Shown: positions 56,049 through 64,000 of the stretch, piece by piece
How positions within the stretch are numbered: position 1 is the stretch's first letter
Layout of the letters: every line of letters begins with the position of its first letter
Source: Pseudarthrobacter sp. W1I19
Lineage (GTDB): Bacteria; Actinomycetota; Actinomycetes; Actinomycetales; Micrococcaceae
Length of the DNA stretch: 64,000 bases
Direction: 5' to 3'
Assembly (NCBI RefSeq): GCF_030817835.1
Contig: NZ_JAUSZR010000001.1
Span: 2,604,001 to 2,668,000, forward strand
Program-made: the position numbers and the translations under genes
Notes under the pieces: generated by a model
The model's input: only the letters and a program-made list of their open reading frames with translations
Database searches by the model: none
What the model was told of the DNA's origin: nothing

Positions 56049-57389
56049 CTAGAGGATGCCCAGGTTGCGCTGCAGTTCGTAGGGCGTGACCTGGAGGCGG
56101 TAGTCCTGCCACTCGGCGCGCTTGTTGCGCAGGAAGTGTTCGAAGACCTGCTCACCCAGGATCTGCGGCATCAGCTCCGAATCCTCCATGGACCTGATGG
56201 CGTCATGCAGGCTCGCGGGAAGGGGGTCATGGCCCATGGCGCGGCGTTCGGCCGAACTCAGCGACCAGACGTCGTCCTCGGCAGCGGCCGGCAGGTCGTA
56301 GCCCTCTTCGATGCCCTTGAGGCCGGCGCCCAGCAGGACGGCGTAGGCAAGGTAGGGGTTGGCTGCCGAATCGATGCCGCGGTATTCGATCCGCGCGGAC
56401 TGGCCCTTGCCCGGCTTGTACAGCGGAACGCGGACCAGCGCGGAACGGTTGTTGTGTCCCCAGCTCAGGTAGCTCGGGGCCTCGCCGCCGCCCCAGAGGC
56501 GCTTGTAGGAGTTCACGAACTGGTTGGTGACGGCCGTGAATTCAGGGGCGTGCTTGAGGATGCCGGCAATGAACTGGCGGGCGGTCTTGGACAGCTGGAA
56601 CTCCGCGCCGGCCTCGTAGAAGGCGTTGGTGTCGCCCTCGAACAAGGAGAAGTGCGTGTGCATGCCGGAGCCGGGGTGTGCGGTGAAGGGTTTGGGCATA
56701 AACGTGGCGTACGTTCCCTGCTGGAGCGCCACTTCCTTGATCACGGTGCGGAACGTCATGATGTTGTCCGCAGTCTGCAGCGCATCGGCGTACCGGAGGT
56801 CGATTTCGTTTTGGCCCGGTCCGGCCTCGTGGTGGCTGAACTCCACGGAGATTCCCACGGATTCCAGCATGGTCACGGCGGTCCGGCGGAAATCCTGCGC
56901 TACGCCGCCCGGTACGTGGTCAAAGTAGCCGCCCTCATCGACGGGCACGGGAGCCCCGTCCGGTCCCGGCTCCTGCGACTTGAGGAGGTAGAACTCGATC
57001 TCGGGGTGGGTGTAGCAGGTGAACCCCATGTCCGCCGCTTTGGCCAGGGTGCGCTTGAGGACGTTGCGGGGATCCGCGGCAGAGGGCTCGCCGTCAGGGG
57101 TGAGAATGTCGCAGAACATGCGCGAGGTCTGCTCGGTTTCGCCGCGCCACGGCAGGATCTGGAAGGTGGAGGGGTCCGGCTGCGCCAGCATGTCGGATTC
57201 GAAAACCCGGGCGAGCCCTTCAATGGCTGAACCATCGAAACCGAGGCCTTCCTCGAAGGCGCCCTCAACTTCGGCGGGCGCCAGGGCCACGGACTTGAGT
57301 GAACCCACGACGTCGGTGAACCACAGGCGCACGAAACGTACGTCGCGCTCTTCGATAGTGCGCAGGACAAACTCTTGCTGGCGGTCCAT
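56049..57389 (-). CDS. glnA2: Glutamine synthetase GlnA2-type (adenylylation site lost)
   Basis: A 446-aa type I-alpha-like glutamine synthetase found beside glnE in actinobacteria. Catalytic motifs are intact: FDGSAIEGLARVFESDM, KPFTAHPGSGMHTHFSLF and SALVRVPLYKPGKGQSARIE. The loop equivalent to the GlnA adenylylation site (DKDLYELP) reads DDVWSLSS, putting Trp375 in place of Tyr, so GlnE cannot regulate it the same way. In Mycobacterium such paralogues are non-essential, with low or altered activity. I cannot tell from sequence whether it makes glutamine or a related gamma-glutamyl amide. An AGAAGAGG ribosome site precedes the ATG. Confidence 0.95.
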   Translation of the reverse strand: MDRQQEFVLRTIEERDVRFVRLWFTDVVGSLKSVALAPAEVEGAFEEGLGFDGSAIEGLARVFESDMLAQPDPSTFQILPWRGETEQTSRMFCDILTPDGEPSAADPRNVLKRTLAKAADMGFTCYTHPEIEFYLLKSQEPGPDGAPVPVDEGGYFDHVPGGVAQDFRRTAVTMLESVGISVEFSHHEAGPGQNEIDLRYADALQTADNIMTFRTVIKEVALQQGTYATFMPKPFTAHPGSGMHTHFSLFEGDTNAFYEAGAEFQLSKTARQFIAGILKHAPEFTAVTNQFVNSYKRLWGGGEAPSYLSWGHNNRSALVRVPLYKPGKGQSARIEYRGIDSAANPYLAYAVLLGAGLKGIEEGYDLPAAAEDDVWSLSSAERRAMGHDPLPASLHDAIRSMEDSELMPQILGEQVFEHFLRNKRAEWQDYRLQVTPYELQRNLGIL

Positions 57390-57654
57390 GATGGCCTCTT
57401 CTGTCGGTCAACGTCCATGCCCCGGTCCGCAGAGGAGGAAGCCGGAAAGCAGTTCACCAACACTGTACTAAGCAATTGGCGGCGATGCTGGAGCCGGCGG
57501 GGCGCGTAACGCAGCATTAACACACCGAACCTGACGCGCACGGGCCACACCACCGGCGTTGCGGGCAGGCTCCCCCCGCCCGTATGACGCGAATCACCCG
57601 GGAGGTTCCCGCCGCCGCTGGTAAGGACTGCAGGTGCGGCACTACGCTCATGCC

Positions 57655-58551
57655 ATGGCCACAAGCAACAGCTCCGATTCCAGCGTGCCCGCCGACGTTC
57701 CCGCCCCCTATGGCAACGGGCCTGCGCAGGGCGGCCCGGCGGCCTCTGCCCAGAGGCCGGCAAGGGTCCGGATCCACCACCTGCAGCAGGCCAAGGATGC
57801 CGGCACGAAGTTCGCCATGCTGACTGCCTATGAGCAGTACACGTCAGAAATCTTCGACGCCGCCGGCATCGAGGTGCTCCTGGTAGGAGACTCCGCGTCC
57901 AACAACGTCTTCGGCAACGAAACCAGCCTTCCGGTGACCGTGGACGAACTGCTTCCCCTGTGCCGGGCTGTGGCGCGTTCCGCCAAGCGCGCGCTGGTGG
58001 TGGCCGATCTGCCGTTCGGCAGCTACGAGGTCTCGCCGGAGCAGGCTGTCGCCGCGGGTGTGAGGTTCCTGAAGGAGGGCCTCGCGCATGCGGTCAAGAT
58101 CGAGGGCGGCAAATATTATGCCCCCACTGTCCGGGCCATGGTGCAGGCCGGGATCCCCGTCATGGCCCACATCGGCTTCACGCCGCAGAGCGAGCACGCG
58201 CTGGGCGGGTACCGCGTGCAGGGCCGCGGTGACGATGCCCAGAGGTTGATTGACGACGCCGTCGCGCTGGCTGAGGCGGGCGCCTTCAGCGTGCTGATGG
58301 AAATGGTTCCTGCCGAGACTGCGGCGGCGGTGGACGCGGCTGTCAAGGTCCCCACCGTCGGCATCGGCGCCGGTAAGGAAACCACCGGCCAGGTGCTCGT
58401 GTGGCAGGACATGGCCGGCCTCCGGGGCGGCAGGATGGCCAAATTCGTCAAGCAGTACGCGGACCTGCGCACTACGCTGCTTGATGCAGCCGCAGCGTAT
58501 GGTGAGGACGTACGGTCAGGCCAGTTCCCGGGGCCCGACCACACTTTCTAG
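57655..58551 (+). CDS. panB: 3-methyl-2-oxobutanoate hydroxymethyltransferase
   Basis: First enzyme of pantothenate synthesis (ketopantoate formation with methylene-THF). 298 aa from ATG 57655. An in-frame GTG at 57634 adds seven unconserved residues, and a TACGCT box (57643-57648) ends 6 nt before 57655, arguing for a leaderless start. Motifs: EVLLVGDSASNNVFGNETSL (normally GDSLGMVVLG, so the SLGM portion is altered), VTVDELLPLCRAVARSAKRA, ADLPFGSYE, VKIEGG and VMAHIGFTPQS. The Mg-binding Asp and Glu are retained, followed by PTVGIGAGKETTGQVLVWQD. The 32-residue N-terminal extension is Ser/Pro-rich. No panC is near. Confidence 0.93.
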   Translation: MATSNSSDSSVPADVPAPYGNGPAQGGPAASAQRPARVRIHHLQQAKDAGTKFAMLTAYEQYTSEIFDAAGIEVLLVGDSASNNVFGNETSLPVTVDELLPLCRAVARSAKRALVVADLPFGSYEVSPEQAVAAGVRFLKEGLAHAVKIEGGKYYAPTVRAMVQAGIPVMAHIGFTPQSEHALGGYRVQGRGDDAQRLIDDAVALAEAGAFSVLMEMVPAETAAAVDAAVKVPTVGIGAGKETTGQVLVWQDMAGLRGGRMAKFVKQYADLRTTLLDAAAAYGEDVRSGQFPGPDHTF

Positions 58552-58601
58552 AAACGCCGGCCCAAGGAAGCAGGACGTTGGGTGACGGCCCGGCAAAGCC
58601 C

Positions 58602-58769
58602 TCAGTCGTCGTCGTCCTGCTTGTCCCACGCCTCATTGCGCGCGCGGACCTTTTCCAGTGCGTGCTCGGCTTCTTCCCTGGTTTTGTAGGGGCCGATCAG
58701 CTGGCTCCAGTCCGAGAGCCGGTCTTCCTCCACCTCGTGGGTCTTGATGTTGTACCAGTACTCGGTCAT
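58602..58769 (-). CDS. 55-aa SPOR-like small protein
   Basis: A short gene starting at ATG 58769. Translation begins MTEYWYNIKTHEVEEDRLSD and continues WSQLIGPYKTREEAEHALEK before an acidic tail ending in Asp repeats. This resembles the SPOR-domain half-repeat (YN..T.EVE...), and near-identical small proteins occur next to map/panB across actinobacteria. A ribosome site GGGAAGAG lies before the ATG. It is transcribed against panB and map, between them. If it is a true SPOR-like fold it could bind denuded peptidoglycan, but at 55 aa it is too short for a full domain and has no signal peptide, so an intracellular role is as likely. Confidence 0.8.
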   Translation of the reverse strand: MTEYWYNIKTHEVEEDRLSDWSQLIGPYKTREEAEHALEKVRARNEAWDKQDDDD

Positions 58770-58877
58770 CGCTCTTCCCCGTTCCGCCGGCAGGAAGCTG
58801 CGGCGTGACGCGCGTAACTTAAATTCTTACGCGGCACGGACGCGGCTCCCGGTTGTTAGGCCTTCTGTGGTGCCTTA

Positions 58878-58883
58878 TATGAT
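58878..58883 (+). promoter_or_regulatory. -10 box of map
   Basis: TATGAT ends 6 nt before ATG 58890; a TTGTTA -35 (58853-58858) is 19 bp upstream. This is the clearest full leaderless promoter in the window. Confidence 0.65.
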
Positions 58884-58889
58884 CAATCT

Positions 58890-59768
58890 ATGCCTTCCCT
58901 TGCCTCGACTGCACCCATCGGCACCCTCACCCCGGGAACCGTGAGCCCGCAGCGTCCAGTACCGGCGTCCATCCCCCGCCCGGAGTATGTCGGCAAGCCG
59001 GCGCCCGCCAAATTCACCGGCTCCGAGGTCAAGTCCGCAGAGACGATCGAGAAGATCCGGGTGGCCGCCAAAATCGCCGCACAGGCGATCGTCGAGGTGG
59101 GCAAGCACATCGAACCCGGCGTCACCACGGACCACCTGGACAAGGTGGGCCACGAGTTCCTCCTTGACCACCACGCCTATCCCTCCACCCTGGGGTACCG
59201 GGGATTTCCGAAGTCCCTGTGTTCGTCCGTGAACGAGGTCATCTGCCACGGCATTCCGGACACCACAGTGGTCCAGGACGGCGACATCATCAATATCGAT
59301 ATCACCGCCTTTATCGGCGGCGTCCACGGGGACACCAACTACACCTTCCTCGTGGGCGATGTTGACGAGGAGTCGCGCCTCCTGGTGGAACGGACGCAGG
59401 AATCCTTGAACCGGGCCATCAAGGCGGTTGCCCCCGGGCGGGAAATCAACGTGATCGGCCGTGCCATCCAGTCCTACGCCAAGCGCTTCGGCTACGGCGT
59501 GGTCCGGGATTTCACGGGGCACGGCGTTGGTGAAGCGTTCCACACCGGGCTGATCATCCCGCATTATGATGCCGCCCCCGCATACAACACCGTCATCGAA
59601 GCCGGGATGGTGTTCACCATTGAACCGATGCTCACGCTGGGGACGGTGGAATGGGACATGTGGGCCGATGACTGGACGGTGGTGACCAAGGACCGCAAGC
59701 GCACCGCCCAGTTTGAGCACACCCTGCTGGTCACAGATTCCGGCGCCGAGATCCTCACGCTGCCCTGA
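58890..59768 (+). CDS. map: Methionine aminopeptidase, type I
   Basis: A 292-aa dinuclear metalloprotease that removes initiator Met from nascent proteins. The metal ligands sit in [20 protein letters not shown] (two Asp), [11 protein letters not shown] (His), [11 protein letters not shown] (Glu) and [12 protein letters not shown] (Glu). The first 45 residues include a Pro-rich segment, [16 protein letters not shown], as in the actinobacterial MetAP1c group whose N-terminal SH3-binding motif is proposed to contact the ribosome. It starts at a leaderless TATGAT promoter. It is monocistronic, followed by ppgK after a 150-bp gap. Confidence 0.96.
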   Translation: MPSLASTAPIGTLTPGTVSPQRPVPASIPRPEYVGKPAPAKFTGSEVKSAETIEKIRVAAKIAAQAIVEVGKHIEPGVTTDHLDKVGHEFLLDHHAYPSTLGYRGFPKSLCSSVNEVICHGIPDTTVVQDGDIINIDITAFIGGVHGDTNYTFLVGDVDEESRLLVERTQESLNRAIKAVAPGREINVIGRAIQSYAKRFGYGVVRDFTGHGVGEAFHTGLIIPHYDAAPAYNTVIEAGMVFTIEPMLTLGTVEWDMWADDWTVVTKDRKRTAQFEHTLLVTDSGAEILTLP

Positions 59769-59918
59769 CCGGCCGGCACCGGCGCCGGGCGCGATGCAAT
59801 GCCGCCGCCGGTGACAGCACCACCGCTGCTGAACAGCAGCCACAGCAGACTTAACAACAACCGGGCCGGCTGCCCGCCGCCCCTACCTTGCCCGCCCCTG
59901 CCACGAACGGAAAACCCA

Positions 59919-60722
59919 TTGGCCAAGAAGGACGAGAAGTCGCACAAGAACGCCCCGCTGATCGGCATCGACATCGGAGGCACGGGAATCAAGGGCGGCA
60001 TCGTCGACCTGAAAAAGGGCAAGCTCCTGGGTGATCGGTTCCGTGTACCCACCCCGCAGCCGGCCACTCCTGAGGCAGTAGCCGAGGCGGTGGCGCTGGT
60101 GGTCTCCGAGCTCTCCGCCCGTCCCGAGGCGCCCGCCGCCGGCTCCCCCGTGGGCGTAACGTTCCCCGGGATCATCCAGCACGGCGTGGTCCACTCCGCA
60201 GCCAATGTGGACAAAGCCTGGCTCAACACGGACATCGATGGCCTCCTGACCGAGCGCCTGGGCCGTCCAGTGGAGGTCATTAACGACGCCGACGCCGCCG
60301 GGCTCGCCGAAGCCCGCTACGGTGCCGGTGCCGGGGTTTCCGGCACCGTGCTGGTGATTACCTTGGGCACCGGCATCGGCTCTGCCTTTATCTTCAACGG
60401 CAAGCTGGTACCGAACGCCGAACTCGGCCACCTGGAGATTGACGGCCATGACGCCGAGACCAAGGCCTCCGCCGTTGCCCGGGAACGCGACGGGCTGTCC
60501 TGGGACGAATACAGTGTCCTGCTGCAGCGCTACTTCTCCCATGTCGAGTTCCTGTTCTCCCCCGAACTGTTCATCGTGGGCGGCGGCATCTCCAAGCGCG
60601 CCGACGAGTACCTTCCCAACCTCAAGCTCCGTACGCCCATCGTTCCGGCGGTCCTGCGCAACGAGGCCGGCATTGTGGGGGCCGCCATCGAAATCGCCCT
60701 GAAGCACAAGCTCGCCAAGTAG
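59919..60722 (+). CDS. ppgK: Polyphosphate glucokinase (ROK family)
   Basis: Phosphorylates glucose (some members also mannose) using inorganic polyphosphate, and often ATP. The 267-aa frame starts at TTG 59919, giving LAKKDEKSHKNAPLIGID; an ATG at 59799 would add 40 unconserved residues. The phosphate motif is GIDIGGTGIKGGIVD, the ROK adenosine-type motif is VITLGTGIGSAFI, and NDADAAGLAEARYGAG precedes it. As in actinobacterial PpgKs, the ROK zinc-binding Cys cluster is absent. GDRFRVPTPQPATP is the hallmark PpgK segment; an Arthrobacter polyphosphate/ATP glucomannokinase is the known close relative. Confidence 0.93.
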   Translation: MAKKDEKSHKNAPLIGIDIGGTGIKGGIVDLKKGKLLGDRFRVPTPQPATPEAVAEAVALVVSELSARPEAPAAGSPVGVTFPGIIQHGVVHSAANVDKAWLNTDIDGLLTERLGRPVEVINDADAAGLAEARYGAGAGVSGTVLVITLGTGIGSAFIFNGKLVPNAELGHLEIDGHDAETKASAVARERDGLSWDEYSVLLQRYFSHVEFLFSPELFIVGGGISKRADEYLPNLKLRTPIVPAVLRNEAGIVGAAIEIALKHKLAK

Positions 60723-60742
60723 AAGGCGCCCCTGCATGCACG

Positions 60743-60770
60743 AATGCCCCTTCCGTTCGGAAGGGGCATT
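60743..60770 (+). terminator. Terminator of ppgK
   Basis: AATGCCCCTTCC (60743-60754) pairs with GGAAGGGGCATT (60759-60770), with outer pairing of TGCATGCA and GGTGCGTGCA-like arms. No long U-run. Confidence 0.75.
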
Positions 60771-60845
60771 GGTGCGTGCAAAGTGATGCCGGTGGTGGCT
60801 GCGGCTTCCCCTCCACTGCCACCACCGGAGATGAGGGCGAGCCGT

Positions 60846-61352
60846 TTAGAGCGGGCTCTTTTCGGTGGTTTTGGCGGCCTTTGCGGCGGTGCCCTTGGCG
60901 TCGTCTTCGGCTTCCTGACGGAGCAGGGCGATGGCCGTCTCAAAGTCTTCGAGGGATTCAAAGGCCTGATACACACTGGCGAACCGCAGGTAGGCAACCT
61001 TGTCCAGCTTCTGCAACGGCCCGAGGATCACGAGCCCCACCTCGTGGGCGTCGATTTCGGCCGCACCGGAGGAGCGGATCTGCTCTTCGACTTCCTGTGC
61101 CAGCAGCGCGAGGTCGTCCTCGCTGACCGGCCGGCCCTGACAGGCCTTGCGGACGCCATTGATGACTTTGCTGCGGCTGAAGGGCTCCCCCACGCCGGAC
61201 CGCTTGATCACCGACAGGCTGGTGGTTTCCACGGTGGTGAACCTGCGGCCGCACTCGGGGCACTGGCGGCGGCGGCGGATGGCCGAGCCGTCGTCGGCCA
61301 TCCGGCTGTCCACCACGCGGGAATCGGGGTTGCGGCAGAACGGACAATACAT
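60846..61352 (-). CDS. nrdR: Transcriptional repressor NrdR
   Basis: A 168-aa ATP-cone repressor that shuts off ribonucleotide reductase genes when dATP is high. The zinc ribbon is Cys3/Cys6 ([13 protein letters not shown]) and Cys31/Cys34 (QCPECGRRF), followed by [20 protein letters not shown] and the ATP-cone segment [20 protein letters not shown]. It starts at ATG 61352 with GAAGGAAGGG upstream; a longer frame to 61400 is unconserved. The C-terminal 25 residues (Lys/Ala-rich) are an extension. Two NrdR-box-like sites lie upstream, suggesting autoregulation. No RNR genes are in the window. It is downstream of hisD on the same strand. Confidence 0.94.
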   Translation of the reverse strand: MYCPFCRNPDSRVVDSRMADDGSAIRRRRQCPECGRRFTTVETTSLSVIKRSGVGEPFSRSKVINGVRKACQGRPVSEDDLALLAQEVEEQIRSSGAAEIDAHEVGLVILGPLQKLDKVAYLRFASVYQAFESLEDFETAIALLRQEAEDDAKGTAAKAAKTTEKSPL

Positions 61353-61473
61353 GGCGTCCCTTCCTTCGCTTGATCCGTAGCGTGTCTTGATCTGTGGCAT
61401 GTGCAGGGGTATCTCGACACCCTGCAGCGGTATCAGTTTACGTCCGCCCGTACCCTAATAACAAGCCTGTAAC

Positions 61474-61507
61474 TACTACATGTAGTAGTCCCCACCACTA
61501 CATGTCG
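61474..61507. promoter_or_regulatory. Paired NrdR-box-like sites upstream of nrdR
   Basis: Box 1 ACTACTACATGTAGTAGT (61472-61489) is a perfect palindrome with core CTACATGTAG, fitting CwAyATrTwG. Box 2 core CTACATGTCG (61498-61507) is imperfect and covers the hisD stop codon. Centres are 22 bp apart, in helical phase. Confidence 0.55.
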
Positions 61508-62898
61508 GCGGACGAGGCCCCCTGCTGTCCCGGGAACCGCGCGGTGACAGCTTCCCCGTGGGCGGGCAGGTCTTCCGCGCCGGACAGGCTCACAATGTGG
61601 GCGCTGACCTCCGCCAGCGCCTCACGGCTGTAGTTCACCACCTGGATTGCACGCAGGAAAGTGGTGACGTTCAGGCCGGACGAAAAGGCAGCAGTACCGC
61701 TGGTAGGCAGCACGTGGTTGGACCCTGCGCAGTAGTCCCCCAGGGACACCGGGCTGTAGTCGCCAACAAAGATGGCCCCCGCATTGCGGATCCTCCCGGC
61801 CACGGCAGCTGCGTCCCGGGTCATGATCTCCAGGTGCTCGGCGGCGTACGCGTCACATGCTGCAATGCCCTGCTCGAGGTTATCCACCAGGACAACGCCG
61901 GATTGGGGTCCGGAGAGGGCTTCGCGGACGCGGGCCGCGTGCTTGGTGACGGCGGCCTGCAGGTCCAGCTCTGCGCGGACAGCGGCGGCGAGGTCCTCCG
62001 AGTCGGTAATCAGCACCGATGCTGCCTTGGGGTCGTGCTCGGCCTGGCTGATGAGGTCCGCGGCAACCAGGGCCGGCTGCGCGGTGGAGTCTGCCAGGAT
62101 GGCGATCTCCGTGGTCCCCGCCTCGGAATCGATACCCACCACGCCCTTCACCAGCCGCTTGGCCGTTGCCACAAAGATGTTGCCCGGGCCAGTCACCACG
62201 TCCACCGGTTCCAGCGCAGGGCCGGACTCAGCAGCGGGCACCCCGTAGGCGAACGCGGCAACTGCCTGCGCCCCGCCGATGGCGTACACCTCGGTGATGC
62301 CCAGAAGCGCTGCGGCGGCAAGGATGGTGGGGTGCGGAAGCCCTCCGAACTCCTTCTGCGGAGGCGACGCAAGCGCAATGGACTCCACGCCTGCCGCGAG
62401 GGCAGGGACCACGTTCATGATCACCGAGGACGGATAGACCGCCAGGCCGCCGGGAACATAGAGGCCCACCCGCGCCACGGGCACCCAGTTCTGGCTCACC
62501 AGGGCGCCGTCGCCCAGTTGGACGTCAACGTTGCGCGGCTTCTGGCCCTCGGCAAAACGGCGTGCCCGGCTGATGGATTCCTCCAGCGCCCGGCGCACCA
62601 CCGGATCCAGCTGCTCCAAGGCGGCTGACAGGGCCTCCTGCGGGACCAGCGGATGGTCCTGTTCCACGCCGTCGAAGCGGAGGGCCAGCTCGGTCAGGGC
62701 TTCGAAGCCCCGCTGCCGAACGGCCGAAATGATGTCGAGGACCTTTTCTTCAGCGTCGGCCACAGTCTGGCCCTGGGCACGCGGCACGGTGGCGCGGAGT
62801 GCCGCAAGGGTCAGGTTCCGGCCCCGGAGGTCAACGGTGCGGAAGCTCACGGTGGCAGCGGCAGGGACGGCGGGGAACTCCGAAGAAATGGTCACCAC
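61498..62898 (-). CDS. hisD: Histidinol dehydrogenase
   Basis: Catalyses the last two steps of histidine synthesis (histidinol to histidine, NAD-dependent, zinc enzyme). A 466-aa subunit. Motifs: [20 protein letters not shown] (His-binding region), [64 protein letters not shown] and the zinc/catalytic region [20 protein letters not shown]. The GTG 62898 adds about 16 residues before the conserved [11 protein letters not shown]; a shorter start is possible. It is isolated from the other his genes. It is followed by nrdR and preceded by a small membrane protein, two bases apart. Confidence 0.95.
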   Translation of the reverse strand: MVTISSEFPAVPAAATVSFRTVDLRGRNLTLAALRATVPRAQGQTVADAEEKVLDIISAVRQRGFEALTELALRFDGVEQDHPLVPQEALSAALEQLDPVVRRALEESISRARRFAEGQKPRNVDVQLGDGALVSQNWVPVARVGLYVPGGLAVYPSSVIMNVVPALAAGVESIALASPPQKEFGGLPHPTILAAAALLGITEVYAIGGAQAVAAFAYGVPAAESGPALEPVDVVTGPGNIFVATAKRLVKGVVGIDSEAGTTEIAILADSTAQPALVAADLISQAEHDPKAASVLITDSEDLAAAVRAELDLQAAVTKHAARVREALSGPQSGVVLVDNLEQGIAACDAYAAEHLEIMTRDAAAVAGRIRNAGAIFVGDYSPVSLGDYCAGSNHVLPTSGTAAFSSGLNVTTFLRAIQVVNYSREALAEVSAHIVSLSGAEDLPAHGEAVTARFPGQQGASSADM

Positions 62899-62899
62899 A

Positions 62900-63436
62900 T
62901 TATTTTACGGGCTCAACCGCAGCGTGCCGCGCCTCCTCCGGGCCGTCGTCGTCCTTCTTGCCCAGGAGGTGCATCAACTCCAGCACAAACACGGAGACGG
63001 CAGTGGCTGCCGGCCACAGCAGCAGCACCGGCAGGGCGCGCAACGAGAAAGCGATACTCGCGTTGGCGGTGGCGTCGACGGCCGGGCCGAATAGCCGCGC
63101 GGACAACACCCCCGCCTGCCACGCCAGGACTGCGCCGCACAGGCCACCGGCAAGCCCCATGAGGAGGCTTGCCTGCGGATCCTGGCGCTTCTTGTCGGCC
63201 AGGAAGACTGCCAGCAGGCACCCGGCGAAGACCAGCAGCCCGGCCAACGTCAGGTCCCTTGGCAGCCAGACCTGGGGGTGGGCGCCGTCGGCAAAGGCGG
63301 GGTCCCGGGTGATCAGGTTGAGGCCTCCCGGTGCCAGCAGCCACCAGAGGATCCCCGCCGGTATGCCGGCCACCGCCGGCAGCACCAGCATGGCCCAGGG
63401 CAGCCGCGGACGTGCCCGTCCGGTCCGTTGTGTCAT
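62900..63436 (-). CDS. Four-helix membrane protein (DUF2567-like)
   Basis: A 178-aa integral membrane protein with helices at about 13-37 ([20 protein letters not shown]), 58-80 ([20 protein letters not shown]), 88-112 and 138-165 ([20 protein letters not shown]). [11 protein letters not shown] at the first helix end followed by a periplasmic loop is a pattern I associate with the actinobacterial DUF2567 group, but I am not certain. Function unknown. The stop is two bases from the hisD start, so co-transcription is likely. ATG 63436 is 7 nt after a minus-strand TAAGGT (63449-63444), another probable leaderless start. It diverges from a flavin reductase gene. Confidence 0.8.
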   Translation of the reverse strand: MTQRTGRARPRLPWAMLVLPAVAGIPAGILWWLLAPGGLNLITRDPAFADGAHPQVWLPRDLTLAGLLVFAGCLLAVFLADKKRQDPQASLLMGLAGGLCGAVLAWQAGVLSARLFGPAVDATANASIAFSLRALPVLLLWPAATAVSVFVLELMHLLGKKDDDGPEEARHAAVEPVK

Positions 63437-63565
63437 GCAACAAACCTTAACAGTTGTTCCGGCGGCTTAACTCCCGGACGTGGAGCTTGAAGAGATTCCG
63501 CGCCTGCCGGGCAGGCCAATAGAGTTGAACGAGAGCATCAGGCCATCCATTACCAGGAGTTCCAC

Positions 63566-64000
63566 GTGACCGAATCTGAGGCGCCCTTCGAGCGGACGTT
63601 CAAGGAGATGTTTCGGCGCCATGCGGCCGGCGTCGCCATCATCACGGTCAATTACCAGGACCGCCCGTTTGGATTCACCGCCACGTCCGTGGCTTCCCTG
63701 TCCGCGCAGCCACCGCGCTTTACGTTCAACATGGCCCGCAGCTCCGGGTCCTGGCCTGCCGTGGCCAACACCACTTATATCGGCGTCCACATGCTCGGCC
63801 TCGAGAACCAGGCGCTGGCAGACCGTTTTGCCCGCGGCACCAACCGCTTTGAGGGCGACCACTGGGAAGTAGGGCCGCACGGCGTGCCCGTACTGAAGGA
63901 CGTGGCCGGCTGGCTGATCGGCGAGGTGCAGATGCGCCTCTCATTCGAGAACAACGCCGTGGTGGTGGTCCAGGTGGTTGACGGCCAGGTGGGCGGCGAG
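63566..64000 (+). CDS. Flavin reductase-family protein, N-terminal part (3' end outside the window)
   Basis: 145 codons from GTG 63566 to the window end. AGGAG lies 8 nt before the start. The peptide begins MTESEAPFERTFKEMFRRHA and shows the flavin-reductase-like FMN-binding signature: AGVAIITVNYQDRPFGFTAT, SVASLSAQPPRFTFNMARSS and VHMLGLENQALADRFARGT, then FEGDHWEV. These match the HpaC/short-chain flavin reductase family (split-barrel, FMN- or FAD-dependent NAD(P)H oxidoreductase). The partner monooxygenase, if any, is not visible. The protein is incomplete, so cofactor preference cannot be judged. Confidence 0.9.
   Translation, partial: MTESEAPFERTFKEMFRRHAAGVAIITVNYQDRPFGFTATSVASLSAQPPRFTFNMARSSGSWPAVANTTYIGVHMLGLENQALADRFARGTNRFEGDHWEVGPHGVPVLKDVAGWLIGEVQMRLSFENNAVVVVQVVDGQVGGE

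Noticed and set aside
57643..57648. Upstream GTG start of panB at 57634
   Set aside because: It would place the -10 box TACGCT inside the coding region; the leaderless ATG 57655 fits better.
61472..61489. Palindrome upstream of nrdR as a further BlaI-type operator
   Set aside because: Its half-sites (CTAC/GTAG) are separated by 2 bp, against 5 bp in the four cyd-type copies, and it fits the NrdR core; the neighbour is nrdR.

Overview
The window is high-GC, gene-dense chromosomal DNA from an actinobacterium, most likely Micrococcaceae (Arthrobacter / Pseudarthrobacter type). This rests on the gene families (SepH, DUF3159, DUF3710, DUF3093, DUF4191, DUF4192, DUF5998, DUF7455, GlnE with GlnA2, polyphosphate glucokinase), on a topoisomerase IV pair of the Micrococcales kind, and on gene order. 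I see no rRNA, tRNA, CRISPR array, insertion sequence or prophage. It reads as core genome with a few lineage-specific genes.

Layout. 1-5755: two TrkA potassium-uptake proteins, then a DUF3710 / OB-fold / DUF3159 operon, dut, DUF3093 and the cell-division gene sepH. 5947-13549 (minus): a DUF222/HNH protein, tdk, an alkaline-phosphatase-like protein, DUF5998 and a GNAT / acyl-CoA-synthetase-like fusion. 13626-26712: parC, a DinB protein, the cytochrome bd operon cydA-cydB-cydDC (minus), a divergent BlaI-type repressor with an M56 peptidase, and parE. 26968-34475: DUF7455, sigA, DUF4192, an MFS carrier, PAC2, pepA. 34737-39108: lpdA, sucB, a small membrane protein and an OsmC protein. 39191-45506: a tricorn-like protease, a TIGR01777 epimerase and an atypical membrane kinase. 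45670-49189: lipB-lipA, DUF4191, DUF3817, RDD. 49468-57389: glnA, a lipoprotein, GNAT, VOC, glnE, glnA2. 57655-64000: panB, a 55-aa SPOR-like protein, map, ppgK, nrdR, hisD, a membrane protein and the start of a flavin reductase.

How the genes connect. LipB and LipA make the lipoyl cofactor of SucB, whose lipoyl groups LpdA reoxidises. GlnE modifies GlnA at a visible Tyr402, which is replaced by Trp in GlnA2, and glnA is preceded by a textbook four-part GlnR box. CydDC assembles CydAB.

The most interesting regulatory signal is a 17-bp palindrome, TTCTAC-N5-GTAGAA. Two copies lie before cydA and one before the divergent blaI-type gene. A fourth, with one mismatch, lies 15 kb away on the promoter of a small four-helix membrane protein (38137-38487). 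This suggests that a BlaI / M56 peptidase pair controls cytochrome bd and an undescribed membrane partner. A second theme is leaderless transcription: about thirteen genes carry a TAnnnT-like -10 box only 6-9 nt before ATG or GTG.
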